Positions 25,635 through 34,271 of a stretch of 34,271 nucleotides of DNA are shown here, piece by piece (the first letter of the stretch is position 1; each line of letters opens with the position of its first letter). The stretch spans positions 1 through 34,271 of the forward strand of contig JAMDDD010000007.1 in the NCBI GenBank assembly GCA_023489275.1. Reading direction: 5' to 3'. Below the pieces are notes generated by a model. That model saw only the letters and a list, made by a program, of their open reading frames with translations, was not told where the DNA came from and did no database searches. Origin of the DNA: Actinomycetota bacterium (GTDB lineage Bacteria > Actinomycetota > Thermoleophilia > BMS3ABIN01). The position numbers were made by a program, and so were the translations under genes.

Positions 25635-27683
25635 TTATCCAAACAAGCGGAACATCTGGTTGGCAAGACCGCCGACCAGGACGGCGAGGCCGATGGTAAA
25701 GCCGGAGATAAGCGCCGTGCGCGACCATCCCAACTCCTTGCCCAGCGCCGTGATCGTGGCCGCGCAGGGGATGTAGATCGCCGTTACCAGCGCAAAGACA
25801 AACAGCTGCGAATTGGTCATGATGAGGTTAAGGTTATGTTCAACCCCTTTGGAGGCCCCCATGCCTATCGCCAGGAGGACCAGCATCTGCAGCGTCAGCT
25901 CTTTGCGGAGAATGCCCATCACCAGCGCCAGCCCGGCCACCGCCGGCAGGCCCATCCAGTCCTCCATTACCGGCGACAGCGGCCGGACCAGGTCGAACAG
26001 GTAACCGCTCGCGTACAGGGCGCCGAGCGCCAGGCTGCCAATGATCAGGATCGGCGCCGCCATTAAGACAAATCCCTTAAACCGGAACCAGGTCTTCTTG
26101 ACCACTGTTTTAAAATGCGGCCTGCGGAAGGAAAACATCTCCATCACCAGCCCCGTCGACTTGCCCGGCATGATCCGGTTAAGACCAAGCCCGGCCAGCA
26201 CCCACAACGCCAGGACAATGGCATAGAGCCCGAGCGCCGCCTCCCAGCCGGCATAAAAGGCAACGGCGCCAAAGATGACCGCCGTGCGGGCGCTGCAGGG
26301 AACCATCACGATCAGCGTTCCCGCGATTACCCGCTCCCGCAGCGTCGTCAGCACGCGCGTGCCCATGATCGCCGGCACGTTGCAGCCGGCGCCGGCGACG
26401 ATCGGGATCATGGCGCGCCCGTGGAGACCAAACCGGTGCATCACGGCGTCGGTGAGAAACGCCACCGAGTTGAGGTAGCCGCTGTCCTCCAGAAACGCCA
26501 GCACGAAGTAAAAGACAAGGACAAACGGAACGCCAACGGTAAGCGCCGCCTCGAAGCCGTCCGGAATCCACATCAGCGACTGGCTGACTGCATTCTTGCC
26601 GATGACGGCGAAGAGGCCGCTCTGGACCGGCGGCAGCACGTAGCCTTCCCAGGCGTTGCTGAGCAGATCGGCGAGGCCGTTGCCGGCAAAGTACATCAGC
26701 ACGAAGATAATGCCAAGCACCCCCAGCAGGACAGGGACGCCGGTGACCGGTCCGGTAGTGTACCGCCACAGGCGCTCGCCCCAGCTGATCTGCCGATCAG
26801 TCTCGGCCGTCTCCACCTCGGAAGCGATAATGCCCGCGAGTCCATGCCGCTCGCCGGCGATGCGGATCGACGCCGGCTGGCCGTGCTCGGCCTCAATCTG
26901 CCGGCGCAGCCCGGCCGCCAGCTCAAGGATTGGCTCCCAGCCCGGCATCGCCTTCGTCAACCCGATATACTCCTGGTCGTTTTCCAGCAGCAGGAGCGCC
27001 ATGGCGCGGTAGGGCAGATCATGAGGATCCTTGAGCCCGGCGGCGGCGATAGCGGCGGTCAGCTCCTGGACCCGCCGCTCCACATCCTGGCCAAAGCGGG
27101 TGTCCGGCGGCTCCGGCCGGCGGCCGCTGCCGGCGGCGCGGACAGCGGCGGCGATCAGTTCTTTGAGCCCCTCGCCGCGGTTTGCCACCGTCGGCACCAC
27201 CGGCGCGTCCAGGAGGCGGGAAAGTTTTTTGACATCAATGTCGCGCCCTTCCCTCTTGGCCACATCGTAGACATTCAGGGCAACGACAACAGGATAGCCG
27301 AGCTCCATGAACTGCAGCGCCAGGTAAAGGTTGCGGGCGAGGTTGGTGGCGTCCAGAACGATGACCACCACGTCGGGGTTTCCCTCCAGCACACCCGTGC
27401 GGGCCACCCACTGATCCTCGGAAACGGCGCCCAGCGCGTAGGTTCCCGGCAGGTCGAAGATGCCGATGCGGGTGCCGTTCAGGGCGGTGGTGGCCACATG
27501 CACATCAACCGAGGTGCCGGGATAGTTGGCGGTCTCGACCCCCATGCCTGTGAGGCTGTTAAAGATGCTCGACTTGCCCACGTTGGGGTTTCCCGCCAGA
27601 GCGATGGTTACATCCGTGTCCTCACGAAGCTTGTTAAAGGTTTTATGACAGGACACTGGCACTATTTTGAACTCTGGTTTCAT
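25635..27683 (-). CDS. feoB: Ferrous iron transport protein B
   Basis: G1 ALAGNPNVGKSSIFNSLTG, DLPGTYALG, VLDATNLARNLYLALQ, nucleoside-recognition/gate domains. Start uncertain (ATG at 27681-27683 lies inside a heptad repeat). Confidence 0.96.
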   Translation of the reverse strand: MKPEFKIVPVSCHKTFNKLREDTDVTIALAGNPNVGKSSIFNSLTGMGVETANYPGTSVDVHVATTALNGTRIGIFDLPGTYALGAVSEDQWVARTGVLEGNPDVVVIVLDATNLARNLYLALQFMELGYPVVVALNVYDVAKREGRDIDVKKLSRLLDAPVVPTVANRGEGLKELIAAAVRAAGSGRRPEPPDTRFGQDVERRVQELTAAIAAAGLKDPHDLPYRAMALLLLENDQEYIGLTKAMPGWEPILELAAGLRRQIEAEHGQPASIRIAGERHGLAGIIASEVETAETDRQISWGERLWRYTTGPVTGVPVLLGVLGIIFVLMYFAGNGLADLLSNAWEGYVLPPVQSGLFAVIGKNAVSQSLMWIPDGFEAALTVGVPFVLVFYFVLAFLEDSGYLNSVAFLTDAVMHRFGLHGRAMIPIVAGAGCNVPAIMGTRVLTTLRERVIAGTLIVMVPCSARTAVIFGAVAFYAGWEAALGLYAIVLALWVLAGLGLNRIMPGKSTGLVMEMFSFRRPHFKTVVKKTWFRFKGFVLMAAPILIIGSLALGALYASGYLFDLVRPLSPVMEDWMGLPAVAGLALVMGILRKELTLQMLVLLAIGMGASKGVEHNLNLIMTNSQLFVFALVTAIYIPCAATITALGKELGWSRTALISGFTIGLAVLVGGLANQMFRLFG

Positions 27684-27722
27684 GTCTCTGGTTTCTGGTT
27701 TCCAGTGTCCGGCAACTAGACG
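27674..27722. repeat. Heptad array F: CTGGTTT CATGTCT CTGGTTT CTGGTTT CCAGTGT CCGGCAA CTAGACG
   Basis: In-phase heptamers covering the annotated feoB start codon. Confidence 0.8.
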
Positions 27723-27783
27723 GTGTTTGACATGTGTCTGACAAGTTATGATAGTTCAAGAAGAAAAATCTCGGGATCTTTTT

Positions 27784-27804
27784 TTGAACTTGAAACTGGA
27801 AACT
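27784..27804. repeat. Heptad array G: TTGAACT TGAAACT GGAAACT (inverted relative to array F)
   Basis: Runs into the stop codon of the DtxR-type gene. Confidence 0.75.
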
Positions 27805-28465
27805 ATTTTCCTTTCACCATGATCTTGGAGGCCACTTCCTGGCCGAGGGCATACTGGCTGCCGGCCACCCGGACCAGCATCGGCCCCCTGAAGGGAGCGA
27901 TCTCCTTTACCTGAATGCGGGCGTCGGGGAACAGCCCCAGCGTCGCCAGATATTGCAGAAGCTTCGGCTCCTCCTCGGCGACGCGCTCGATGACGCCCTC
28001 GTCGCCGACACAGAGGTTGGAAAGCGGGACGGCTTCCCGCTCCCTTTTCCGGGCGCCCTTGGTCCCCGGAATCGGAAAACCGTGCGGGCACGTATCCGGA
28101 TGGCCGAGGATGTCGGCGAGCTTTTCCTCCACTTGCGGGCTCATGGCGTGCTCCAGCTTGCAGGCCTCCTCGTGCACTTCGTCCCAGTCAAGGCCAAGGA
28201 CATCGGTAAGAAACCGCTCCCAGAGCCGGTGGCGCCGCACCAGCGTCTCGGCAGCCTGCTGCCCTTGCCTGGTCAGGTGGACGCCGTGGCGGCGGCTCAC
28301 CTGCACCAGCCCGTTCTCGGTCAGCCGGCGCAGCATGTCGGCCACCGTCGGCGGCGAGACCTTCATTCTCTCCGCCAGCCGTGCAGCGATCACGGGCCCC
28401 TCCAGGGACATTTTGTAGATCGCTTCCAGATATTCTTCTACGGCCTGTGTAATCACTTTGGGCAT
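27803..28465 (-). CDS. DtxR/MntR-family metal-dependent transcriptional regulator with C-terminal FeoA/SH3-like domain
   Basis: MPKVITQAVEEYLEAIYKMSLEGPVIAARLAERMKVSPPTVADMLRRLTENGLVQVSRRHGVHLTRQGQ; CKLEHAMSPQVEEKL; C-term LLQYLATLGLFPDARIQVKEIAPFRGPMLVRVAGSQYALGQEVASKIMV. Confidence 0.95.
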   Translation of the reverse strand: MPKVITQAVEEYLEAIYKMSLEGPVIAARLAERMKVSPPTVADMLRRLTENGLVQVSRRHGVHLTRQGQQAAETLVRRHRLWERFLTDVLGLDWDEVHEEACKLEHAMSPQVEEKLADILGHPDTCPHGFPIPGTKGARKREREAVPLSNLCVGDEGVIERVAEEEPKLLQYLATLGLFPDARIQVKEIAPFRGPMLVRVAGSQYALGQEVASKIMVKGK

Positions 28466-28509
28466 ATCAAACCCTCCGATAATCTTAAATGCGTCATCTA
28501 GGATTTATT

Positions 28510-28519
28510 AGACGCGTCT
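28510..28519. promoter_or_regulatory. Palindrome AGACGCGTCT in TTAGACGCGTCTTA, with a related GCGTC half-site about 20 bp away
   Basis: Upstream of the DtxR-type gene: AAATGCGTCATCTAGGATTTATTAGACGCGTCTTATTTTA. Confidence 0.4.
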
Positions 28520-28560
28520 TATTTTACATTAGTGGGCCGGCTATTACAAGGAAAAAGTCT

Positions 28561-28595
28561 CGAGTTCCCAGTCTCGAGTTTCTAGTTACGAATGA
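28561..28595. repeat. Heptad array H: CGAGTTC CCAGTCT CGAGTTT CTAGTTA CGAATGA
   Basis: In-phase heptamers between divergent DtxR-type and PHP genes. Confidence 0.75.
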
Positions 28596-28662
28596 CGCTG
28601 GTGGGATATGATAATTGCTAACTAATAATAACTAATAAATTCCTGCTTCCATCAAAGAACAA

Positions 28663-28676
28663 CCGGAAACCGGAAA
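28663..28676. repeat. Heptad array I: CCGGAAA CCGGAAA (inverted relative to array H)
   Basis: Ends two bases before the ATG of the PHP gene. Confidence 0.65.
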
Positions 28677-28678
28677 CT

Positions 28679-29473
28679 ATGATTTTACCTGACTACCATA
28701 TCCATACCCCGTTCTGCGGGCATGCCTCCGGCGACATGAAGGAGTATGTGGCGGCGGCCCGAAAGCTGGGGATGCCGGAGATGGGATTTGCCGACCATCT
28801 GCCGCTGTTTCATATCGACGACCGGACCCTGGCGATGAGCCATGAGGATCTGCCGCGGTACGTGGACCGCGTCCAGGCACTGAGGGAAGCCAACCCGGGA
28901 TTTACCATCCGCCTGGGCATCGAGGCCGACTACATCGCCCGGCATCTGGAAGACGTTGCCCGGGATCTGGCCCTTTACCCGTTCGATTATGTCTACGGCT
29001 CGGTGCATTTCATTGGCGACTGGGGCATCGACCAGTCCCGCTTTAAATTCGAGTTCGAGCGCCGCGACATCGACGAGGTCTACCAGATCTACTTCGAGCA
29101 TGTGATGGCGGCGGCGCGTACCGGCCTGTTTGATGTCATGACCCATCTTGATGTAGTCAAAAAATACGGCCACCGCCCCGCAGCCGATATCAGCAACCTC
29201 TACCATGAGGTGGGCGAGACGCTGTCAAAAAGCGACGTCGCCATCGAGCTGAACTCTTCGGGTTTGCGGAAACCCGTGGCGGAGATCTATCCGGGCCTGG
29301 AACTGCTCAAGATTATGCGGTCACACGGCGTGCCGATCACTTTTGGCTCAGACGCCCACAAGCCGTCGCAAGTTGGCAAGGATTTTGACAAACTGCGGGG
29401 ACATGCTCGCGCCGCCGGATATGAGGATTACGTCGGCTTCCAGGGTCGGGAGCGGGTGCCGAGGCCGCTCTAA
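28679..29473 (+). CDS. PHP-domain histidinol-phosphatase family protein
   Basis: DYHIHTPFCGHASGDMKEYVAAARKLGMPEMGFADHLPL, DYVYGSVHFIGDWGID, DVMTHLDVVKKYG, PITFGSDAHKPSQVGKDF. Confidence 0.93.
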   Translation: MILPDYHIHTPFCGHASGDMKEYVAAARKLGMPEMGFADHLPLFHIDDRTLAMSHEDLPRYVDRVQALREANPGFTIRLGIEADYIARHLEDVARDLALYPFDYVYGSVHFIGDWGIDQSRFKFEFERRDIDEVYQIYFEHVMAAARTGLFDVMTHLDVVKKYGHRPAADISNLYHEVGETLSKSDVAIELNSSGLRKPVAEIYPGLELLKIMRSHGVPITFGSDAHKPSQVGKDFDKLRGHARAAGYEDYVGFQGRERVPRPL

Positions 29474-29482
29474 AACAGTTTT

Positions 29483-29549
29483 CGGTTTCGAGTTTCCGGT
29501 TTCTGGTTTTGCGTCATGGACCTGGTAACCTGAAACTGGAAACCTGAAG
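29483..29549. repeat. Heptad arrays J1/J2: CGGTTTC GAGTTTC CGGTTTC TGGTTTT ... CTGGTAA CCTGAAA CTGGAAA CCTGAAG (inverted pair)
   Basis: Starts about 9 bp after the PHP gene stop. Confidence 0.8.
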
Positions 29550-29595
29550 AGCGATCACGAAAAATCCGTTTTATCCGGGATCTGCCTTTAATTTT

Positions 29596-30486
29596 ATGAA
29601 CCAGACTTTACCCTTGATTTTTAATCCCATCGCCGGCGGTAGCGGCCAGCGGAAGCTGCGACAGGCTCTCCAGGCGCTGGAAAATGAAGGCGCCAGCGTC
29701 GAGGTGCTGTCCACTTCCCGTGCCGGCTCCGCCACCAGCCTGGCTCGCCAGGCGGCCGCGAAAGGCGTCCGCCGCCTGCTGGTCGCCGGCGGCGACGGCA
29801 CCATCAATGAAGTCATCAACGGGCTGGCCGGCAGCGAGACGGAGCTGGCGATCATTCCCACCGGCACCGCCAACGTGCTGGCCCTGGAGCTGGGGGTGCC
29901 CTCTGAAATCGCCGCCGCCTGCCGCCTCGCCCGCGAATCGGCCAGCACCCGCATCGACCTGGGCCGCGCCGGCCGCCGTTATTTTACGCTAATGGCCGGC
30001 GTCGGTTTTGACGCACTGGTAATCAATAATGTCAACCCGGCGCTCAAAAGGTCCATCCACCGGGCCGCCTTTCCGGTCATGGGGCTGCTCACCTTTCTCC
30101 AGGCAGACCTGCCGCTCTTGACAGTCCGCTGCCGGGAATACGAATCCGAAGGTTATTTTGTCATCGTGGCCAATTCACGTTATTACGGCGGCAAGTTCGG
30201 GCCGACGCCAGAGGCAAGCATGATCGACGGGCGCCTGGATGTGTGCGTGCTAAAAGGCAAGAGCCTGCAGGAGATGCTTAACTTCTGGCTGGCGGCTCTC
30301 AGAAAAAACCAGGTGGACACGGCCCGGGCGGATTATTTCCAGGCTGATGAGGTCGAGATCATCTGTCCGGCCGGCCAGCCCGTGCCGGTGCAGACCGATG
30401 GCGAGATCATCGGCGAGCTGCCGCTCAAAGTCACCGTTGTTCCCTCAGCCCTCCGCGTCTGCGCGGGCCGGGAGCTAAATAATTGA
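29596..30486 (+). CDS. Diacylglycerol kinase family / YegS-like lipid kinase
   Basis: LIFNPIAGGSGQRKLRQALQAL, LLVAGGDGTINEVINGLAGSETELAIIPTGTANVLALELGVP, MAGVGFDALVINNV. Confidence 0.95.
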   Translation: MNQTLPLIFNPIAGGSGQRKLRQALQALENEGASVEVLSTSRAGSATSLARQAAAKGVRRLLVAGGDGTINEVINGLAGSETELAIIPTGTANVLALELGVPSEIAAACRLARESASTRIDLGRAGRRYFTLMAGVGFDALVINNVNPALKRSIHRAAFPVMGLLTFLQADLPLLTVRCREYESEGYFVIVANSRYYGGKFGPTPEASMIDGRLDVCVLKGKSLQEMLNFWLAALRKNQVDTARADYFQADEVEIICPAGQPVPVQTDGEIIGELPLKVTVVPSALRVCAGRELNN

Positions 30487-31166
30487 TCACGCCGGCGCGG
30501 CTTGTGGCCATTATTACGCAGCTCGAGCACGGGTACGGACGTCCCGAGTGGCGGCCGCGGTTTTCTCCGCTGGAGGAACTGGTGTTCACCATCCTTTCTC
30601 AAAACACAACCGATGCCAACGCGGACCGGGCGCTGACGGGGTTAAGGAAAAGATTTCCCTCGTGGGAGAAAGTCGCCGCGGCTCCCCCGGGGAAGATCGC
30701 CGCTGCCATCAGAACGGGCGGACTCGCCGACACCAAGGCACGGTACATCCGTGAGACCCTGGCGGGAATTCTGCGGGAAAAAGGCGACCTCTCCCTGAAC
30801 TTCCTGAAGCAGATGGGTGACGGTGACGCGATGGCCTACCTGACTTCCTTTACCGGCGTCGGCGTCAAGACGGCCGCCTGCGTGCTGCTGTTTGCCTTCG
30901 GCCGGCCGGTGATGCCTGTTGACACGCACGTTTTCCGTGTCACAAAGCGGCTGGCTTTTCTCGGTCCCCGCGCCACCCGCCTCAGCGCTCACCGGATCCT
31001 TGCCGCCATCACGCCGCCTCCGGATGTTTACAGTTTTCACATCAACCTGGTCAAACACGGCCGCCAGGTCTGCAGGGCCGGCCGGCCGCTGTGCGGCCGC
31101 TGCGTCATTGAGCCTCTCTGCCCATCCAGCATCGCGAAGGAGCCGCCGCTTCGGCCTGAACCTTAA
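30483..31166 (+). CDS. Endonuclease III-like DNA glycosylase (HhH-GPD, [4Fe-4S])
   Basis: LVFTILSQNTTDANADRAL, LTSFTGVGVKTAACVLLFAFGRPVMPVDTHVFRVTKRL, C-x6-C-x2-C-x5-C cluster; TTG start overlaps previous TGA. Confidence 0.93.
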   Translation: MITPARLVAIITQLEHGYGRPEWRPRFSPLEELVFTILSQNTTDANADRALTGLRKRFPSWEKVAAAPPGKIAAAIRTGGLADTKARYIRETLAGILREKGDLSLNFLKQMGDGDAMAYLTSFTGVGVKTAACVLLFAFGRPVMPVDTHVFRVTKRLAFLGPRATRLSAHRILAAITPPPDVYSFHINLVKHGRQVCRAGRPLCGRCVIEPLCPSSIAKEPPLRPEP

Positions 31167-31362
31167 GACTGCCGGAGGAGCGCGAATCGCCGATTTTTCC
31201 TCCTTGCCTGCCGCCGCCGGAAAAGTCCCGTTTGCTTTTCGAGGGATAAATGGCTGAAAATGTTGCGTTGCGGGCCATCCGGGAGACCGCTAAAATTTTG
31301 CTTCACCACTAATATAATGATGCCGGCAGGGGGCGCGGCAGAAATAGCAAGGAGACACTTCC

Positions 31363-31794
31363 ATGATGCTCGTTCCCCATGCCTGCGTGAACGCGGCCGC
31401 CGGCCGTCTGATAAAAAGGCCACTTGCGGCCTTCACCATCGGTGTCGCCGCTCATGCTCTCCTTGACATGACCCCGCACAAGGACATTTCCGCGCATAAG
31501 GCCGAGGGGCTGGCCGTCCTGCTGATACTGGGGCTGGTGGGGAGCAGTTGCGGCTGGTCCTCCCCGTCTTTTTGGTGCGCCATGGGGGGCGTGCTTCCCG
31601 ACGTGGAACAGGTGCTGCCCTGGACCGACCCGAAGCGCGGACGCCACCGCTGGTTCCCCACGCACAACCCAAGATTTCACTCTTTCGCGGCAAACCGGTG
31701 GCGGGCGCCACTGCTGCTGCAATCAGCGGCGTCCCTGGCGGCCCTGGGCGCCGCCGTGGCGCGTTGCCAAAAAACCAGTGTTTCGAGTTGCTAG
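31363..31794 (+). CDS. Hypothetical membrane-associated protein (possible metal-dependent hydrolase-like)
   Basis: 143 aa with HALLDMTPHKD and hydrophobic segments; GGAGA-type RBS; C-terminal residues KTSVSSC encoded by heptad repeat DNA. Confidence 0.7.
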   Translation: MMLVPHACVNAAAGRLIKRPLAAFTIGVAAHALLDMTPHKDISAHKAEGLAVLLILGLVGSSCGWSSPSFWCAMGGVLPDVEQVLPWTDPKRGRHRWFPTHNPRFHSFAANRWRAPLLLQSAASLAALGAAVARCQKTSVSSC

Positions 31795-31851
31795 TTCCTG
31801 GTTGACCCAATTGAATGTTTTAGCTAGAAACTCGAAACTGTAAACTCGAAA
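31776..31851. repeat. Heptad arrays K1/K2: CAGTGTT TCGAGTT GCTAGTT CCTGGTT ... CTAGAAA CTCGAAA CTGTAAA CTCGAAA (inverted pair)
   Basis: GTTTCGAGTTGCTAGT versus reverse complement of GCTAGAAACTCGAAAC (GTTTCGAGTTTCTAGC): 14 of 16 match. Confidence 0.8.
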
Positions 31852-31878
31852 TCTTATTATTAAACGACCGGAGGAAAA

Positions 31879-32961
31879 TTGGATATCCTGAATTCAACTA
31901 TTTCATCAGTCAAGCCTCTCGATGAGACCGCCATCCAGGCGGCCCGCGAGCGGCAGGACCAGCTCACCAAACCCCAGGGAAGCCTGGGCGTTCTGGAGTC
32001 CCTGTCGGTGCAGCTGGCCGGGATTCAGGGCCGCGCGCTGCCGGTGATCGGCAAAAAAGTGATCATCGTCATGGCGGGCGACCACGGCGTTGTGGCTGAG
32101 GGCGTCAGCGCCTTTCCCCAGGAGGTGACGCCGCAGATGGTGGCAAACTTCGCCGCCGGCGGCGCCGGCATCAACGTGCTGGCCCGGCACTCCGGGTGCG
32201 AGGTCAGGGTGGTTGACGTGGGCGTCGCCGCGCCCGTCGAAATCGACGGCGTGCTTTCCCGGAAGGTGCGTCCCGGTACTGCCAACATCGCCGCCGGTCC
32301 GGCGATGAGCCGCGAGGAAGCAGTTGCCTGCCTCGAGGCCGGCATCGAGGCAGCCGCAGCGGAGATTGCCGCCGGTGCCGACTTGATCGGCACCGGCGAC
32401 ATGGGCATTGGCAACACGACTCCCAGCAGCGCCATCCTCGCCGTGCTCTCCGGGGTCCAGCTTCAGCATGCCGTGGGCCGTGGCACCGGCATCGGCGCCG
32501 AAGCGCTGGCCCACAAACGGGAAGTCATCCGGAGGGCTATTGAAATCAACTCCCCCGATCCCGGCGACGGCCTCGACGTGCTCGCCAAAGTTGGCGGCCT
32601 GGAGATTGGCGGCCTGGCGGGGGTCATACTGGGCGCCGCCGCCGGCCGGGCGCCGGTTGTCATCGACGGATTCATTTCCACCGCCGCCGCGATGGTCGCG
32701 GCGAACCTCTGCCCTGCCAGCAAGCAATACATGATCGCCTCCCATGCCAGCGTCGAGCCGGGCCACCAGCTGATGCTGGATGAACTGGGCCTGAAGCCGA
32801 TGCTGTTTATGGACATGCGCCTGGGCGAGGGCACCGGCGCGGCCCTGGCCGCCAGCCTGGTGGAAGCCGCCGCCAAGGTGCTGACGCAGATGGCCACGTT
32901 TGCCGAAGCCGGCGTTGCGGAAAAGAACGGAGAAGCGCCCGCAAAAGAGGCCGGAGCCTAG
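31879..32961 (+). CDS. cobT: Nicotinate-nucleotide--dimethylbenzimidazole phosphoribosyltransferase
   Basis: DQLTKPQGSLGVLESLSVQLAGIQG, MAGDHGVVAEGVSAFPQEVTPQMVANFAAGGAGINVLAR, GTGDMGIGNTTPSSAI; TTG start with GGAGG upstream. Confidence 0.96.
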   Translation: MDILNSTISSVKPLDETAIQAARERQDQLTKPQGSLGVLESLSVQLAGIQGRALPVIGKKVIIVMAGDHGVVAEGVSAFPQEVTPQMVANFAAGGAGINVLARHSGCEVRVVDVGVAAPVEIDGVLSRKVRPGTANIAAGPAMSREEAVACLEAGIEAAAAEIAAGADLIGTGDMGIGNTTPSSAILAVLSGVQLQHAVGRGTGIGAEALAHKREVIRRAIEINSPDPGDGLDVLAKVGGLEIGGLAGVILGAAAGRAPVVIDGFISTAAAMVAANLCPASKQYMIASHASVEPGHQLMLDELGLKPMLFMDMRLGEGTGAALAASLVEAAAKVLTQMATFAEAGVAEKNGEAPAKEAGA

Positions 32962-32997
32962 AAAAAGGCATGGAGTCGGAGGGACCGGGGTGCGCCC

Positions 32998-33939
32998 GTG
33001 AAAATATTCCTTACGGGGGGATCGGGATTTGTCGGCAGGCACCTGGCCACGGAGCTGGCCAGTCGCGGCTACGAGCTGGCCTGTATCGTCCGCGCCGGTG
33101 ACGGCAGCGGCGCCGCATTCCTGCGGGGTCTCGGCGCCAGCGTTACATCCGGCAGCGTCACCGACCCGGCTTCGCTGGAAGGCGCCGCCGAGGGAGCGGA
33201 GGCGGTTATCCACCTGGTGGGAATCATCCTGGAGGGGCCGGGCGCCAGTTTTAGCCAGGTTCACGTGGAAGGGACCCGCAACGTGCTGGCGGAGGCAAAG
33301 CGCGCCGGCGCCGGCCGGTTTATCCATATGAGCGCCGCGGGCGCGGCGCCGGCCGCGGTCAGCCGCTACCTGGGAACAAAATGGACGGCGGAAGAAGAGG
33401 TCCGGGCCAGCGGTCTGAGCTCAACGATTTTCCGGCCCTCGATCATTTACGGCCCCCGCGGCGAATTTATCCGCATGCTGATCCGCCAGGTGCGCCTCCT
33501 GCCGGTAGTGCCGGTGATCGGGGACGGACGTTACCGGCTCCAGCCCGTCTCCGTCTTCGATATCGCCCGGATCTTTGCCGACTCCCTAACAAATCCGAAA
33601 ACTATCAACAAGGTTTACGCGGCCGGCGGGCCGCGCTCTCTTTCCTATAACGAGATGGTGGACGCTATCGCTGCGGCCATGGGCAAGCACCGGCTGAAAC
33701 TGCACCTGCCGGCGGCGATGATGAAGCCGGTGGCCGCCGTCGCGGAAAAGGTCATGCGCAGGCCTTTCGTTACGCGGGACCAGATCAACATGCTGCTTGC
33801 GGGAAACACCGTTGACATCCAGGCCATGAGGACAGATTTCGGCTTTGAGCCGGTCGAATTCAAGGATGGCATCAGGCCGCTGATCGAGACCTGGCGGCGT
33901 CCCGGACCACGGACGAGGCCGGGGCTCTATTTGTTATAA
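32998..33939 (+). CDS. NAD(P)-binding epimerase, complex I NDUFA9-subunit-like
   Basis: [86 protein letters not shown]. Confidence 0.93.
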   Translation: MKIFLTGGSGFVGRHLATELASRGYELACIVRAGDGSGAAFLRGLGASVTSGSVTDPASLEGAAEGAEAVIHLVGIILEGPGASFSQVHVEGTRNVLAEAKRAGAGRFIHMSAAGAAPAAVSRYLGTKWTAEEEVRASGLSSTIFRPSIIYGPRGEFIRMLIRQVRLLPVVPVIGDGRYRLQPVSVFDIARIFADSLTNPKTINKVYAAGGPRSLSYNEMVDAIAAAMGKHRLKLHLPAAMMKPVAAVAEKVMRRPFVTRDQINMLLAGNTVDIQAMRTDFGFEPVEFKDGIRPLIETWRRPGPRTRPGLYLL

Positions 33940-33949
33940 TATGCGCCAC

Positions 33950-34271
33950 ATGGATACAATCCTCGTTCTTGACTTTGGCGCCCAATACAGCCAGCTGATC
34001 GCCCGGCGGGTCCGCGAATGCCGGGTTTACTCCGAGCTGATCCCTTTCGATACTCCTGTCGATGAGATCGCGGCGCGAGAACCGAAGGGCATTATCCTCT
34101 CCGGCGGCCCCGCCAGCGTCTACGCCGACGACGCGCTCTCGATCGATCCGGCGCTGTTCGAGCTGGGCATCCCTGTTCTCGGGATCTGCTACGGGATGCA
34201 GCTGATGGCGCACACCCTGGGCGGCACGGTCACCCGCACCGGCTTGAGCGAGTTCGGCAAGACGGCGCTGA
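33950..34271 (+). CDS. guaA: GMP synthase (glutamine-hydrolysing), N-terminal fragment at window edge
   Basis: [40 protein letters not shown]...[16 protein letters not shown]...[19 protein letters not shown]. Confidence 0.95.
   Translation, partial: MDTILVLDFGAQYSQLIARRVRECRVYSELIPFDTPVDEIAAREPKGIILSGGPASVYADDALSIDPALFELGIPVLGICYGMQLMAHTLGGTVTRTGLSEFGKTAL

Noticed and set aside
26115-27719. 534-aa plus-strand ORF antisense to feoB
   Set aside because: High-GC shadow ORF; composition rich in H, R, G, Q with no domain pattern, while the opposite frame is unmistakable FeoB.
31906-33327. 473-aa minus-strand ORF antisense to cobT and the epimerase
   Set aside because: Shadow frame of two clear plus-strand genes; His/Gly/Arg-rich with no recognisable motifs.
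1-34271. CRISPR array, prophage or tRNA-associated island
   Set aside because: No spacer-regular direct repeats of 23-40 nt, no phage structural genes and no recognisable tRNA; the heptad arrays are too short-period to be CRISPR.

Overview
This is a high-GC bacterial chromosomal window of about 34 kb with roughly 30 supportable protein-coding genes. I saw no rRNA, tRNA or CRISPR array by eye. A nitrogen-assimilation theme recurs: amtB-glnK at the left edge, a three-gene split ('archaeal-type') glutamate synthase on the minus strand at 17.5-22.9 kb, a PucR/CdaR-type regulator next to it, and guaA at the right edge. Other loci are a Phd/YefM-type antitoxin beside an HtrA-like protease, Nudix, DUF169, flavin reductase, LOG-family, a papain-like hypothetical, aldo/keto reductase, two tandem GerW/YtfJ-like genes plus a ferritin-like gene, a zinc-binding dehydrogenase, parvulin, methyltransferase, rhodanese, an intact Xre/RES toxin-antitoxin pair, a degenerate IS1595/ISXO2-type IS element with 24-bp TIRs, a secreted Asp-box repeat protein, FeoB + DtxR, a PHP phosphatase, diacylglycerol kinase, an endonuclease III-like protein, CobT and an NDUFA9-like epimerase. 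The most unusual signal is not a gene. Many intergenic regions carry degenerate DNA with a strict 7-nt period (e.g. CTGGTTT CTGGTTT; CCGGAAA CCGGAAA; GGTTCCA GGTTCAA; ATCCGGC ATCCGCA). In four intergenic regions these occur as inverted pairs (GTTTC-type then GAAAC-type), and several arrays run into start or stop codons. A second signal is a set of perfect palindromes sharing the core TACA-NN-TGTA at the PucR-type regulator and the split glutamate synthase locus.
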